64,000 nt of DNA from Bryobacterales bacterium (GCA_003167495.1 PMSX01000204.1:37920-101919), one strand, 5' to 3'. Counted from the stretch's first letter, positions 8,339-16,886 are shown. Translations and numbers: made by a program. The notes: a model not told the origin generated them from the letters alone.

Positions 8339-10186
8339 ATGCTTGTTGTATTCGGTTTACCCTCCCGCTTAGCCAGGTGGATCGTGCCGCTTGCCTTTGC
8401 GCCCTTGCTCGGCAATCTGACTGGATGCGGCTCGGGAGTTCACGCCCAATCTAAGGAACCTGTCGCGCTCACTGTGAAGGCGCTTAACGAGCCTCCAGCG
8501 GAAGATGGCCAATGGGTGATGCCCGCAAAAGATTACGGAAGCACACGCTATAGCCAGCTCACCGATATCAGCACCAGCAATGTAGGAACGCTGAAGCTGG
8601 CTTGGACATTCTCCACGGGAATGCTCCACGGCCATGAGGGTGCGCCGCTCGTGGTTGGCGACACAATGTATTTGACAACCCCCTACCCCAACGTTCTTTA
8701 CGCGCTGGACCTAAGTAAAGGAGGGACCGTTAAGTGGGCATACAAGCCCAACCCTGTCGCCTCGGCTCAGGGTGAGGCGTGCTGCGATGTCGTGAATCGC
8801 GGCGCGTCCTACTCGAACAATCGTATCTTCTTCAACAGCCTGGATGGGAACGCAATTGCCGTCGACGCCCAAACCGGAAAGGAGATCTGGAAAACCAAAA
8901 TCGGCGACCTCAATAGAGGGGAAACCATCACAATGGCGCCTCTGGTCGTAAAGGATCGTGTCCTCGTAGGCGATAGTGGCGGCGAGATGGGCATTCGAGG
9001 AAAGCTGTCGGGGCTTGACATAAACACCGGCAAGATCGTTTGGCAGGCCTTTACTTGCGGGCCGGACAAGGATGTTCTCATCGGCCCGAACTTCAAGCCA
9101 TTCTACGAGTCTGAGCGCGGAAAAGATTTAGGTGTCGCAACTTGGCCGAAGGATCTTTGGAAGATTGGTGGCGGCTCGGTGTGGGCCTGGATCTCCTACG
9201 ATCCTGAATTGGACCTCATCTATTACGGAACTTCGAATCCCAGTCCCTGGAATCCCGAGGTGCGGCCGGGGGACAACAAGTGGACGTCGACTGTTTTCGC
9301 GAGGCATCCCGAGACCGGCGAGGCGGTCTGGGCTCACCAATACAGCCCTCATGATAACTACGATTACGATGCTGTCAATGAGCATATACTCGTCGATTTG
9401 AAGATCGACGGTCGAATCCGCAAAGTGCTCCTTCATCCCAATCGCGACGGCCGCATGTATGTTATGGACCGAGCCACCGGTGAAGTGTTGAGCGCAAATA
9501 CATTCGCTTACGTTACGACCACCACCGGCGTCGACATGAAAACCGGCCGGCCACTTGACGTTAAATCGCTGACGCCGGGTTTTGGCAGAACCGTCCGCGG
9601 CATTTGCCCGGCGGCTCCTGGAGGAAAGGATTGGCAACCCTCTGCTTATTCGTTTAAGACGGGTCTTCTTTACATGCCGCAAAACAACTTGTGCCAGGAA
9701 GAGCAGGGCGTGGAAGCAAATTACGTATCTGGAACGCCATACGTCGGCGCAATTGTGCGGATGTATGCCGCCCCGGGCGGAAACCGCGGTTTTTATACAG
9801 CATGGGATCCAGTGGCAGGTAAACCGGTCTGGCAGATCAAAGAGAGGTTTCCGGTTTGGAGCGGCACTGTGGTAAACGCGGGCAACGTTGCGTTCTACGG
9901 CACGATGGATGGCTATTTCAAAGCAGTGGACGCCACCAATGGCAACCCGCTCTGGCAGTTCAAGGTCGGCTCCGGTATCGTGGGCCAGCCGGTCATCTAC
10001 AAGGGACCCGACCACAAGGAATACGTAGCGATCTATTCCGGTGTGGGCGGCTGGTCGGGAGCCATTGTGCCCGGCGAGCTCGATCCGCGCGATGGAACCT
10101 CAGCATTGGGTTTCGTCAACGCTATGTCGGATCTGCCTCAATACACAACGGCAGGGGGGACTCTCTATGCGTTCACGCTTCCTTAA
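8339..10186 (+). CDS. xoxF: PQQ-dependent methanol/alcohol dehydrogenase, XoxF type (lanthanide signature)
   Basis: 615 residues, periplasmic eight-bladed quinoprotein oxidising primary alcohols and passing electrons to cytochrome c. Adjacent cysteines at 148-149 (EACCDVVNRG) make the vicinal disulfide over PQQ; ACCDVVNRG is the XoxF rather than the MxaF form. The catalytic-base region reads HDNYDYDAVNE: Asp342, then Asp344 two residues on, where MxaF has Ala. This second Asp is the marker of lanthanide-dependent enzymes. The N-terminus has a signal peptide with a possible lipobox (LTGC), so it may be membrane-anchored, which is unusual; cleavage after VHA is the alternative. First gene of a nine-gene operon; the next gene overlaps its end by 20 bp. 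The substrate could be methanol or a longer alcohol. Confidence 0.9.
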   Translation: MLVVFGLPSRLARWIVPLAFAPLLGNLTGCGSGVHAQSKEPVALTVKALNEPPAEDGQWVMPAKDYGSTRYSQLTDISTSNVGTLKLAWTFSTGMLHGHEGAPLVVGDTMYLTTPYPNVLYALDLSKGGTVKWAYKPNPVASAQGEACCDVVNRGASYSNNRIFFNSLDGNAIAVDAQTGKEIWKTKIGDLNRGETITMAPLVVKDRVLVGDSGGEMGIRGKLSGLDINTGKIVWQAFTCGPDKDVLIGPNFKPFYESERGKDLGVATWPKDLWKIGGGSVWAWISYDPELDLIYYGTSNPSPWNPEVRPGDNKWTSTVFARHPETGEAVWAHQYSPHDNYDYDAVNEHILVDLKIDGRIRKVLLHPNRDGRMYVMDRATGEVLSANTFAYVTTTTGVDMKTGRPLDVKSLTPGFGRTVRGICPAAPGGKDWQPSAYSFKTGLLYMPQNNLCQEEQGVEANYVSGTPYVGAIVRMYAAPGGNRGFYTAWDPVAGKPVWQIKERFPVWSGTVVNAGNVAFYGTMDGYFKAVDATNGNPLWQFKVGSGIVGQPVIYKGPDHKEYVAIYSGVGGWSGAIVPGELDPRDGTSALGFVNAMSDLPQYTTAGGTLYAFTLP

Positions 10187-10973
10187 CACGCTGTTGGCGT
10201 TCTCGTTTTTGGGCGCGACGGCGAGGATTTACGCGGCAGAGGATGTCCTGCGAGTTTGCGCGGACCCGAACAACCTGCCGTTTTCCAACGCACAAGAACA
10301 GGGGTTTGAGAACAAAATCGCCTCCCTCCTGGCCAGCACCCTGCATGAGACCCTCAGCTATACCTGGTGGGTTGAACGCAACAGCCTTGCGAAGAACACG
10401 GTAAACGCAAACCGCTGCGACGTATTGCTGGGGGTGCCTGCCGCGTTTGAGCATGTGGCAACCACCAAGCCTTATTACAGGTCTACTTACGTCTTTGTCT
10501 ATCGACAGGACCGGCAACTCCATTTGAAATCGCTGTACGATCCGGCGCTGGAGCGGCTCCACATTGGAGTTCACATGCTTGGCAACGGATTTTGTCCGCC
10601 TGAAGTTGTGCTGGCGAGGCGCGGTATCCGCTCTAACGTGACCGGATATAGCATGCGTGGGTCTTATGGGCAGGCAAACCCGCCCGCCCGGTTGATCGAA
10701 GCAGTCGAAAAGAAGGATGTTGACGTGGCGATTGTTTGGGGACCGTTGGGCGGATACTTTGCGCAACAGCAACCTGCACCGCTCGTTGTTGTGCCTGTCT
10801 CCCCTGACCACCTTGGCGAGGTCCCATTCAGTTATGACATTGCGTTGGCTGTGCGAACACGCAATGTAGCGCTTAAAGACCGTCTGGATAACGCACTGAC
10901 GAGCAAAGCCAAAGAGATTCGGGCGATCCTCGTTTCCTACGGCGTTCCCGAATCAGAGACCACAAAGGAGTGA
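10167..10973 (+). CDS. xoxJ: Quinoprotein-associated periplasmic binding protein, XoxJ/MoxJ-like
   Basis: 268 residues with signal peptide (MRSRFLNTLLAFSFLGATARIYA) and a bacterial extracellular solute-binding (type 3) fold: VLRVCADPNNLPFSNAQEQGFENKIA opens the domain, followed by RCDVLLGVPAAFEHVATTKPYYRSTYVFVYR and a C-terminal lobe with DVAIVWGPLGGYFA. This wording is typical of the 'quinoprotein dehydrogenase-associated' subgroup (XoxJ, MoxJ), thought to help activate or mature the dehydrogenase. The ATG at 10167 lies inside the end of xoxF with a GGGGGGA ribosome-binding site; the longer frame from 10041 is not needed. Confidence 0.88.
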   Translation: MRSRFLNTLLAFSFLGATARIYAAEDVLRVCADPNNLPFSNAQEQGFENKIASLLASTLHETLSYTWWVERNSLAKNTVNANRCDVLLGVPAAFEHVATTKPYYRSTYVFVYRQDRQLHLKSLYDPALERLHIGVHMLGNGFCPPEVVLARRGIRSNVTGYSMRGSYGQANPPARLIEAVEKKDVDVAIVWGPLGGYFAQQQPAPLVVVPVSPDHLGEVPFSYDIALAVRTRNVALKDRLDNALTSKAKEIRAILVSYGVPESETTKE

Positions 10974-10975
10974 AC

Positions 10976-11470
10976 ATGCGGGCGATGAGTCTAGCTGTGC
11001 TTTTGGTGCTGACTGTCTCTTGTAAGCGAGAACAGCGTCAGCTGCGCGTGGAACCGGACCAGCGAGCAGTGTCCCTGGAAGCCCGCGAGGGTGAGATCCA
11101 ACCGGGTGGACCTGTGCAGGAGCTTGTCGTGAAGAATCCTTATGAAGGAAATGCGGATGCCATCGCCGAAGGAGAGCGTCTTTACGGTTGGTATAACTGC
11201 TCCGTTTGTCATGGGACGCACGGAGGTGGAGGTATGGGCTTGAACCTGCTTGCCCCCGCGCTAGTCTATGGCGACGCATCCGATAACCTCTTCGACACCA
11301 TTAACAAAGGGCGCCCCAAAGGTATGCCGTCATGGGGAGGACGCATTCCGACGAATCAGATTTGGGAGATTGTCACCTTCATCCGCTCACTGAGGGGCTT
11401 GGAGCCGAAGGCGGTGACACCGGCCCGCGAAGAAGCTTTGCAGTATCAATCTCCGGCAGGCAGCAGGTAG
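10976..11470 (+). CDS. Cytochrome c lipoprotein, probable electron acceptor of XoxF
   Basis: 164 residues. A short signal sequence ends in a lipobox (LTVSC), so the protein is probably tethered by lipid. A single haem site CSVCH lies at ~70, followed by GGGGMGLNLLAPAL and the axial methionine region KGMPSWGGRIPTNQIWEIVTFIRSL, as in class I cytochromes. Its place after xoxF and xoxJ matches XoxG, the cytochrome that takes electrons from the dehydrogenase. AAGGAG at 10965-10970 is five bases before the chosen ATG; a GTG at 10970 overlapping the previous stop is the other candidate start. Confidence 0.88.
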   Translation: MRAMSLAVLLVLTVSCKREQRQLRVEPDQRAVSLEAREGEIQPGGPVQELVVKNPYEGNADAIAEGERLYGWYNCSVCHGTHGGGGMGLNLLAPALVYGDASDNLFDTINKGRPKGMPSWGGRIPTNQIWEIVTFIRSLRGLEPKAVTPAREEALQYQSPAGSR

Positions 11471-11476
11471 GTAGAA

Positions 11477-12460
11477 GTGTACGATCAATTCGTTTTGCCA
11501 ATAATATTGGCCTCGCTTCCGGCTTCAATCAGTCAGTCGGCTCTTTACCCCGCGGGGCCGCAAGCTGCCAAAGTCTATCTTCTCTGGGAAATCTTTGGCT
11601 GGCTTTTCGCAGCTATCTGGACAATCGTCATCGGTTTCCTGCTGGTGGCACTCTTCCGCCGGCACCGCGCCGCTGTGTTGGCGCCCAACGCCGGTGAAAG
11701 AGCGGTTGCCGTGGCGGGAAGCATCACCATCGGGATCCTGTTTATCCTCATCATCGTCAGTTCGGTGGCGGCGCGCGATATTCATGCGAGCCACGCGCCC
11801 TCCGATGAGCTGAGAATCCACGTCATTGGACGCCAGTGGTGGTGGGAATTCCAGTATCAAAACGGTTCCGCGGATCACTTGCTCACCACCGCAAATGAGT
11901 TTCACATTCCGGTGGGCCGCCGGGTGCGCTTCGAGGTCACGTCTAACGACGTGATTCACAGCTTCTGGGTCCCCAATCTGTCGCCAAAAATGGACGCTAT
12001 CCCGGACCACTTCAACACGATTGCTTTTCAGGCCGATCGCGAAGGAACGTATCGCGGCCAGTGCGCCGAGTTTTGCGGGCTACAGCACGCCCATATGGGC
12101 TTCATCGTTGTTGTCGAAAGCCCGGACAAGTTTCAGGAGTGGTTCAAGAATCAGCTAACACCGTCGGCAGAGAATCTCACTGCGGAACAGCAGAAGGGCC
12201 GGCAGATTTTTCTCGCTTCACCTTGCGTGATTTGCCACTCGATTCGCGGAACGGACGCTTTCGGTTCTGTCGCTCCTGATCTGACTCACCTGGCGAGCCG
12301 GAGCACGATAGCGGCAGCTGAACTGGAGAATACGCCCGGCAATCTCAGCGGGTGGATTACCGATTCGCAGCGGCTTAAGCCAGGCACCAAGATGCCGCCC
12401 ATCGACATCGCTTCTCAAGACATGCAACCCCTGCTCTCGTATTTGGAGGCTCTCAAGTGA
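11477..12460 (+). CDS. coxB: Cytochrome c oxidase subunit II with fused cytochrome c domain (caa3 type)
   Basis: 327 residues. Two N-terminal membrane helices are followed by a periplasmic cupredoxin domain with the binuclear CuA site: IGRQWWWEFQY, then ECEFCGLQH-type residues seen here as GQCAEFCGLQHAHMGF at ~194-209 (two Cys, His, Met). A C-terminal cytochrome c domain carries CVICH at ~251, with a likely Met ligand in KPGTKMPP. Electrons from the upstream cytochrome enter here. GTG start at 11477, seven bases after the previous stop. Its own stop overlaps the start of subunit I (GTGA). The fused haem c makes a caa3-like enzyme likely. Confidence 0.93.
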   Translation: MYDQFVLPIILASLPASISQSALYPAGPQAAKVYLLWEIFGWLFAAIWTIVIGFLLVALFRRHRAAVLAPNAGERAVAVAGSITIGILFILIIVSSVAARDIHASHAPSDELRIHVIGRQWWWEFQYQNGSADHLLTTANEFHIPVGRRVRFEVTSNDVIHSFWVPNLSPKMDAIPDHFNTIAFQADREGTYRGQCAEFCGLQHAHMGFIVVVESPDKFQEWFKNQLTPSAENLTAEQQKGRQIFLASPCVICHSIRGTDAFGSVAPDLTHLASRSTIAAAELENTPGNLSGWITDSQRLKPGTKMPPIDIASQDMQPLLSYLEALK

Positions 12461-14364
12461 CACCCGTCAGCCAGCAAACGCCCGTCGACCGCGAGAATTT
12501 GGAACTCGCGCGGACTTGGGCGCCGCCTACCGGTCCTTTTCGTTGGTTCCGGGAAGTAAATGCTCAAGTCATCGGCAAGCGCTATATCGTCACCGCGTTT
12601 ATCTTCTTTCTTATCGCAGGGCTCGAGGCGCTCTTGATTCGAGTACAACTCGCCGCACCTGAAAACCACTTCCTCAATCCCGATCTCTATAACCAGATTT
12701 TTACGATGCACGGCAGCACCATGATGTTCCTCTTCGCGGTGCCAGTTCTTGAGGGATTCGGCGTATACCTCGTACCTTTGATGTTGGGTGCACGCAACGT
12801 CTCACTGCCCAGACTGAACGCGTTCGGTTATTACATTTATTTGTTTGGTGGAATCTTCCTCTATATCGGGCTGCTTACGAACACAGGTCCGGATGCAGGC
12901 TGGTTTTCCTATACGCCTTTGTCGGGACCGCAGTTTTCTCCTGGTGAGCGGCTGAATTTCTGGACGCAGATGATTATCTACACGAACCTTTCGGCACTCT
13001 GCGTGGCCGTGGTCATTATTGTGACCGCGTTAAAGCAGAAGCCACCTGGAATGTCTCTGAACCGGATGCCCGTGTTTGTCTGGGCCGTGACCATCCAGTC
13101 TTTCATGGTGCTCTTCGCCATGCCGGTGGTGGTGGCCGCGAGCACCATGCTCTTTCTCGACCGCCGGATCGGAACCAATATCTTTAATTCCGCGCAAGGC
13201 GGCGACCCATTACTTTGGCAACATCTGTTCTGGTTCTTCGGCCATCCGGATGTGTATATCGTCTTCATCCCCCCAATGGGAATGATTGCGGAGGTTGTGG
13301 CTACTTTCTGCCGTCGCCCGCTGGTGGGCTATCAGGCAATTGTGTTGGCCGAAATCGCCACGGGTTTCATCAGTTTCGGTTTGTGGGTGCACCACATGTT
13401 CGCCACTGGAATTCCGCAGCTGGGTGAGGCGTTCTTCACCGCGGCGAGCATGATGATCGCAATTCCTACCGGCGTTCAGATTTTCTGCTGGATCGCCACC
13501 ATTTGGACGGGAAGGCCGCGTCTGGAAGTGCCGATTTATTGGGCCGCAGGCGTCGTCGCGACCTTTGTCATTGGCGGGTTGAGCGGCGTGATGATGGCTG
13601 CAGTTCCGTTCGACGTGCAAGTACATGATACGTTCTTCGTGGTTGGTCATATTCACTACGTCTTGATTGGGTCAACCGTGTTCGGGGTCATGGCCGCGCT
13701 CTATTTCTGGTTTCCAAAAATGAGCGGCCGTCTGTTCAACGTCGCGCTGGGAAAATGGAGCTTCTGGCTGTCATTCATAGGATTCAATGTGACGTTCTTT
13801 CCGATGCACGTGCTCGGACTGCTCGGCATGCCCCGGCGCATTTACACGTATCAGCCCGGGCTGGGCTGGGATGGTTTGAACCTGCTTTCGACCGTGGGCG
13901 CATTCATCCTCGCCACCGGATTCCTGTTGAGTCTCGTGAATGTGTTGAAGTCGTTAAGGGACGGAAGAGAGGCCGGCAGTAATCCCTGGGATGCACCAAC
14001 AATGGAGTGGAGGACGCCATCCCCTCCGCCTTCCTACACTTTCCTGGAGTTACCGGTTGTGTGGGGCAGCGGACCTCCGTCGTGGGACGAAAAGCCCGAA
14101 GGAGCCGTACGGGGACTTGATCCTTCGCGGCGCGAAGTTCTGATCACGAAGATCGTTGATGCTTCTCCGGACCATCGCTACATCGTTCCGGGACCGAGCA
14201 TATGGCCTTTCCTGCTCGGCCTTCTGGGTGCTCTTACTTTCGCTGCAATCGCGTTCTATATTCGCTGGGCGCCCATCGGCGCGGGCCTGTGCGTGTTGGC
14301 GCTGATCGGGTGGTTTTGGCCCTCCCGAGGCTCGGTAACTGACACTTTCGGAGGCGCTGAATGA
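12457..14364 (+). CDS. coxA: Cytochrome c oxidase subunit I with non-standard proton-channel residues
   Basis: 635 residues, the catalytic haem-copper subunit reducing O2 to water. Haem a ligand in TMHGSTMMFLF, CuB site WFFGHPDVYIVF and HHMFATGIP, haem a3/a ligands in HDTFFVVGHIHYVLIG. Two usual channel residues differ: the D-channel glutamate of HPEVY is Asp (HPDVY), and the K-channel lysine of PTGxK is Gln (IPTGVQIFCW). The C-terminus is longer than usual, with two further membrane segments after ~545. GTG start overlapping the coxB stop, preceded by TTGGAGG; ATGA overlap with the next gene. It resembles the alternative CoxN type more than mitochondrial-type subunit I. Confidence 0.93.
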   Translation: MTPVSQQTPVDRENLELARTWAPPTGPFRWFREVNAQVIGKRYIVTAFIFFLIAGLEALLIRVQLAAPENHFLNPDLYNQIFTMHGSTMMFLFAVPVLEGFGVYLVPLMLGARNVSLPRLNAFGYYIYLFGGIFLYIGLLTNTGPDAGWFSYTPLSGPQFSPGERLNFWTQMIIYTNLSALCVAVVIIVTALKQKPPGMSLNRMPVFVWAVTIQSFMVLFAMPVVVAASTMLFLDRRIGTNIFNSAQGGDPLLWQHLFWFFGHPDVYIVFIPPMGMIAEVVATFCRRPLVGYQAIVLAEIATGFISFGLWVHHMFATGIPQLGEAFFTAASMMIAIPTGVQIFCWIATIWTGRPRLEVPIYWAAGVVATFVIGGLSGVMMAAVPFDVQVHDTFFVVGHIHYVLIGSTVFGVMAALYFWFPKMSGRLFNVALGKWSFWLSFIGFNVTFFPMHVLGLLGMPRRIYTYQPGLGWDGLNLLSTVGAFILATGFLLSLVNVLKSLRDGREAGSNPWDAPTMEWRTPSPPPSYTFLELPVVWGSGPPSWDEKPEGAVRGLDPSRREVLITKIVDASPDHRYIVPGPSIWPFLLGLLGALTFAAIAFYIRWAPIGAGLCVLALIGWFWPSRGSVTDTFGGAE

Positions 14365-14969
14365 ATAAACACGACGTAGATGCCAGCCATTTGCCGACAA
14401 TTGGGTTCGGCGCGCGCGCCCCGGTCTGGTGGGCCGGGATACTCTCGATGATCATGCTGAGCACGATCTTTGCGCTCTTATTCTCGAGTTATTCTTATCT
14501 GCGCACCGGCTTTTCCAGTTGGCCGGCCCCGGGAGCGCCGACGCCTGACTTGGTTCTCCCGACCATCAGCCTACTGGTGTTGCTGACCGGTTGTGTCCCG
14601 ACGCATATGGCAAGTAAGGCGGCGCAGCGAGGCGAGCACCGCAAAGCTGGTTCCGGGTTATTCATCGCCCTGATTTTGGCCGGTATATTTCTGGCTTTGA
14701 GATTCCTTACCTTCGCGCGTCTTGGATTTACCTGGTACACGAGCGTGTACGGCTCCCTGGTATGGATCGTTTTGGGTTTTCACACGCTTTTGGCAATCGC
14801 GAGCGCGGCGCAAACCTGCATCGTCTTCGGGACCCTGGTTGGTAGCGGATACCGCGAGAAACAGCGGCTCGGAGTGCAGATCGACGCAACGTATTGGTAC
14901 TTTCTTGCCTTAAGCTGGATACCTTTCTATTTTCTGTTCTTTGTGTATCCGAACATTCAGGGGAGTTGA
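14361..14969 (+). CDS. coxC: Cytochrome c oxidase subunit III
   Basis: 202 residues with five membrane segments, matching the short subunit III of bacterial oxidases. SYSYLRTGFSSWP after the first helix, then LFIALILAGIFLALRFLTFARLGFTW, SLVWIVLGFHTLLAIASAAQT and a final YWYFLALSWIPFYFLFFVYPNI helix. The Glu usually present in the third helix (VEY) is not obvious. It joins coxA by an ATGA overlap and is followed after one base by the next gene. It stabilises the catalytic subunit; it carries no redox centre. Confidence 0.88.
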   Translation: MNKHDVDASHLPTIGFGARAPVWWAGILSMIMLSTIFALLFSSYSYLRTGFSSWPAPGAPTPDLVLPTISLLVLLTGCVPTHMASKAAQRGEHRKAGSGLFIALILAGIFLALRFLTFARLGFTWYTSVYGSLVWIVLGFHTLLAIASAAQTCIVFGTLVGSGYREKQRLGVQIDATYWYFLALSWIPFYFLFFVYPNIQGS

Positions 14970-14970
14970 T

Positions 14971-15345
14971 ATGTCGAATGCCGCTTCAGAATCTATTCGC
15001 GCGCACCACGCCGGTCCGCTTTGGCTCAATCTGATTCCAGGCCCGGCAATCTGGGCTATTCAGGCATCCACTAATTACGCCCTCGTCCAATACGCATGCA
15101 CATCCGAGATTGCCGCAGCGGCGATCCATACAATCGGCATCGCGGCGCTGGTAGTGCTCGCCCTTTGCATGGCTTCAGCCAGGCGCAGATATAAAGCGGT
15201 ATCGGTTCAATCGGAGAACGTTGACGTTGAGGCTTGGCCGCCTCAGCGTTGGGTGCCGGCAGCCGGCTTTATCCTGTGCATGGTCTTCTTTGTGGTGACT
15301 CTGGCGGAGACGATTCCACCTTTTATTGTGAACCGATGCGAATGA
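14971..15345 (+). CDS. Small membrane protein of the oxidase operon, unknown
   Basis: 124 residues with three predicted membrane segments (LNLIPGPAIWAIQASTNYAL, AIHTIGIAALVVLALCMA, VPAAGFILCMVFFVVTLAE). The ATG at 14971 has GGGAG eight bases before it; a longer frame from 14941 overlaps coxC and is unlikely. It ends in an ATGA overlap with ctaG. I do not recognise a family. Position between subunit III and CtaG suggests an accessory subunit or assembly partner of this oxidase, comparable to CoxP or subunit IV proteins elsewhere, but there is no sequence motif to prove that. Confidence 0.75.
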   Translation: MSNAASESIRAHHAGPLWLNLIPGPAIWAIQASTNYALVQYACTSEIAAAAIHTIGIAALVVLALCMASARRRYKAVSVQSENVDVEAWPPQRWVPAAGFILCMVFFVVTLAETIPPFIVNRCE

Positions 15346-16232
15346 ATTTCAAATGGACCGTTCTGCTGGTCTTCGCGAATTTCGCGTCCGCACATCCGGG
15401 CGAACGTCTGGAACCGCATGATCTTTGGACGGCATGGGAGTTTGATCCGGGCGTGGTTATACCGCTGGTGTTGAGCGCATTCCTCTACTATTTTGGTGTC
15501 TACCGCAGCGGCTCGATCCCCCGGTCGCATATAGCCGCTTTCACAGCCGGGTGGCTGTCGTTAGTAGTGGCGCTGGTCTCGCCGCTGCACCCGCTCGGCG
15601 AGTCTTTATTCTCCGCTCATATGACCCAGCATGAAATTCTCATGCTCATTTCAGCGCCGCTTCTCGTACTGGGCCGGCCCATGGTTCCGATGCTGTGGGC
15701 GCTCCCCATCTCGTGGCGACGCGCCTTGGGGAGCGCGGCAAAAGCACCTCCTGTCCACGCCGTGTGGCAGACAATTACATACCCGCTGGTTGCGTGGGCA
15801 ATTGAACTCGTTGTTTTGTGGGGCTGGCATCTACCCGCTCTTTTTGAAAGGACGCTGACCAGTGATCTTGCCCATGCTGCCCAGCACGCCAGCTTCCTGA
15901 GCGCGTCACTTCTCTTTTGGTGGGCTGTCTTCCAGGGAGGCGAACGGCGTTTCGGTTACGGGATGTCGGTGATGTACCTCTTTACAACAGCTGTCTACTC
16001 CGGCATTCTGGGCGCTCTGCTTACGTTCTCACAACGCGTGTGGTATCCGGCATATAACGGATCAACGGCCGTTTGGGGTTTGACACCGCTCGAAGATCAG
16101 CAGATTGGCGGGCTTATTATGTGGGTCCCCGCGAGCATCGTGTACATTGTCGCGGGTTTATGGTTATTCGCACTTTGGCTCGCGGAGTCGGATTTCCGAT
16201 CGGCGCAGGCGAGCGCACGAAACAGCATATGA
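15342..16232 (+). CDS. ctaG: CtaG-like cytochrome oxidase assembly factor (caa3_CtaG)
   Basis: 296 residues, with a cleavable-looking N-terminus (NFKWTVLLVFANFASAHPGERL) and six or seven membrane segments. Signatures of the caa3-type CtaG family are HMTQHEILMLISAPLLVLGRP, WAIELVVLWGWHLPALFE and HAAQHASFLSASLLFWWAV, with conserved histidines thought to handle copper for CuB. It is not the Cox11-type CtaG. Two close starts exist, ATG 15336 and ATG 15342; the second overlaps the previous stop as ATGA, like its neighbours in this operon. Confidence 0.9.
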   Translation: MNFKWTVLLVFANFASAHPGERLEPHDLWTAWEFDPGVVIPLVLSAFLYYFGVYRSGSIPRSHIAAFTAGWLSLVVALVSPLHPLGESLFSAHMTQHEILMLISAPLLVLGRPMVPMLWALPISWRRALGSAAKAPPVHAVWQTITYPLVAWAIELVVLWGWHLPALFERTLTSDLAHAAQHASFLSASLLFWWAVFQGGERRFGYGMSVMYLFTTAVYSGILGALLTFSQRVWYPAYNGSTAVWGLTPLEDQQIGGLIMWVPASIVYIVAGLWLFALWLAESDFRSAQASARNSI

Positions 16233-16600
16233 AATGGATATTGGCAGCTGCTTTATTACTCCCTCTCATTTCGGTCTCATGCTCTGAGCTACTGGAACCA
16301 GCGGATGCTCCAGATTTCGGCGGCGATGCCGGCCGCGGGAAAGAAAAGATTGCCTATTACGGCTGCGGTTCGTGTCACACGATCCCCGGAGTCATCGGGG
16401 CGCAGGGACTCTTAGGTCCGCCACTCACTGGCGTCGGAAACCGCGTCTATCTGACAGGTGTTCTGCTGAATAACTCGGATAACATGGCGTTATGGATCCA
16501 GAATCCGCAAGCGGTGAACCAGCTTACTGTGATGCCCAACCTACATGTTACGCCGGGCGATGCTAATGACATCGCCAGCTATCTGACCAGTCTGCGATAG
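16229..16600 (+). CDS. Monohaem cytochrome c lipoprotein, last gene of the oxidase operon
   Basis: 123 residues. Signal with lipobox (LISVSC), then a class I cytochrome c: AGRGKEKIAYYGCGSCHTIPG with CGSCH at ~50, the Pro-rich LGPPLTGVGNRVYLTG and a Met ligand in LTVMPNLHVTPGDANDIASYL. The ATG overlaps the ctaG stop (ATGA). It may carry electrons from the bc complex or the upstream dehydrogenase to the oxidase. The gene is distinct from the XoxG-like cytochrome at the other end of the operon, so the operon encodes three haem c sites in all. No terminator hairpin is clear after it. Confidence 0.88.
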   Translation: MKWILAAALLLPLISVSCSELLEPADAPDFGGDAGRGKEKIAYYGCGSCHTIPGVIGAQGLLGPPLTGVGNRVYLTGVLLNNSDNMALWIQNPQAVNQLTVMPNLHVTPGDANDIASYLTSLR

Positions 16601-16886
16601 GTTGGCGTCGGGTGGCGTCTATTTCCAATCGGCGTCTGGCACTGTCCTGCTGATACGTCTCGGCCCTCTCTTTCACCGCCCAACTTCTAGCCGAACCGCG
16701 ACTGTTAAGGAGTCGGCAACGCCGCTCTCGTTTTGAGGCAGGACGGCAATTTTCCCGTTCACAGCTCTCGAAAATAAATCTCGGATTTTTTTACTCTCAT
16801 CCCCTCAACCACTTACCGCCAAATCTCCCTTCCAAATCTCCTCACCATAGTTCGTTTTCACCCCTCCATTTGCTACATTCCTGTCA

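Noticed and set aside
9128..10015. 295-residue minus-strand ORF opposite xoxF
   Set aside because: It overlaps the conserved quinoprotein sequence completely and has no recognisable domain or ribosome-binding site.
16627..16641. TGGCACTGTCCTGCT before the ANRxNAQ gene as sigma-54 promoter
   Set aside because: The TGGCAC block is excellent but the GC falls one base short of the required spacing.
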